A stretch of 6,849 bases of DNA from CAZRDB01 sp964598695 (GTDB taxonomy: Bacteria; Armatimonadota; Zipacnadia; UBA1398). The position numbers and the translations under genes were made by a program. Where the stretch lies: the NCBI GenBank assembly GCA_964598695.1, contig CAZRDB010000236.1, positions 1-6,849 on the forward strand, given 5' to 3'. The notes below the pieces were generated by a model. The model had not been told where the DNA came from, ran no database searches, and saw only the letters and a list, made by a program, of their open reading frames with translations. Below are positions 6,725-6,849 of this stretch, one piece after another; the first letter of the stretch is position 1; each line of letters begins with the position of its first letter.

Positions 6725-6756
6725 CGCGGCCCCGCCGGCGAGCCCGCGGAGCCGCG
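6725..6756 (-). terminator. GC hairpin between the partial gene and the AAA+ gene (possible terminator)
   Basis: On the - strand CGCGGCTCCGC and GCGGGGCCGCG pair over 11 bp, with one U-G wobble, around a 10-nt loop. The hairpin begins 24 nt after the stop codon of the upstream partial gene, where a terminator is expected. Only two T follow it, so it is not a classical U-tract terminator. It could instead stall polymerase, protect the 3' end, or act in the leader of the AAA+ gene. I see no convincing -35/-10 pair between it and the AAA+ start. Confidence 0.4.
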
Positions 6757-6780
6757 CTGTGCACCGATCTCGAGGGAACG

Positions 6781-6849
6781 CTACTGCTGGGTCGTCTCCT
6801 CGGTCTGGGGCGGCGTCTGCGCCGGCGGGGTCTCGGCCTGGATCGGGTC
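6781..6849 (-). CDS. 3' end of an unidentified gene (Pro/Thr/Gln-rich C-terminal tail)
   Basis: The frame is open from the window edge to TAG at 6783-6781, giving the last 22 residues of a protein. The tail includes AETPPAQTPPQTEETTQQ and is acidic and low in complexity, like a disordered C-terminal extension. No domain is visible, so no function can be given. The direction matches the four genes downstream. The stop is followed closely by a hairpin, which supports this as a genuine gene end, but so short a fragment could be a chance frame. Confidence 0.55.
   Translation of the reverse strand, partial: DPIQAETPPAQTPPQTEETTQQ

Noticed and set aside
6669..6764. 32-residue N-terminal extension of the AAA+ protein to ATG 6764
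   Set aside because: It is Arg/Ala-rich, runs through the hairpin and spans the strong ribosome site of ATG 6668.
1..6849. Mobile element, phage, defence island, CRISPR or tRNA signal
   Set aside because: No transposase, integrase, spaced repeats, attachment duplication or tRNA-like sequence was seen. The DNA is uniformly GC-rich with housekeeping-like genes.

Overview
The window is very GC-rich, gene-dense bacterial DNA with short intergenic gaps and GC-rich third codon positions, which also produce many long antisense shadow frames. A run of 10 N inside a gene marks it as a draft scaffold, probably from an environmental or metagenomic assembly. The gene set (a Ycf46-like AAA+ ATPase, a REC-GGDEF response regulator, RuvB, a rhomboid-TPR protease and a GPH-type sugar transporter) fits a high-GC free-living bacterium, for example a Myxococcota-, Planctomycetota- or Methylomirabilota-like lineage. 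The sequence alone does not fix the phylum. There is no RNA gene, CRISPR array, insertion sequence or phage gene that I can support.

Layout, left to right. A GPH/MelB-family transporter runs on the + strand (66-1472). Everything else is on the - strand, read from right to left: the last 22 codons of an unknown gene with a Pro/Thr/Gln-rich tail (6781-6849); a 112-bp intergenic stretch with a strong GC hairpin; a 600-residue AAA+ ATPase (4866-6668); a REC-GGDEF diguanylate cyclase (3813-4823); RuvB (2671-3768); and a rhomboid protease with a C-terminal TPR-like domain (1366-2626), interrupted by the N gap at 2057-2066. The transporter and the rhomboid gene converge and overlap tail to tail by 107 bp.

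The four complete - strand genes are separated by 42, 44 and 44 bp, so they may be one transcription unit. The ATPase would head it, starting after the hairpin. The functions are mixed: protein remodelling, c-di-GMP signalling, Holliday-junction migration and intramembrane proteolysis. Any joint role is inference. The points most worth a second look are the rhomboid-TPR gene hidden by the scaffold gap, the response regulator with a degenerate acidic pocket but an intact cyclase site, and the Ycf46-like ATPase with a P-loop-less N-terminal domain beside it. I see no clear evidence of a wholly new defence or mobile system.
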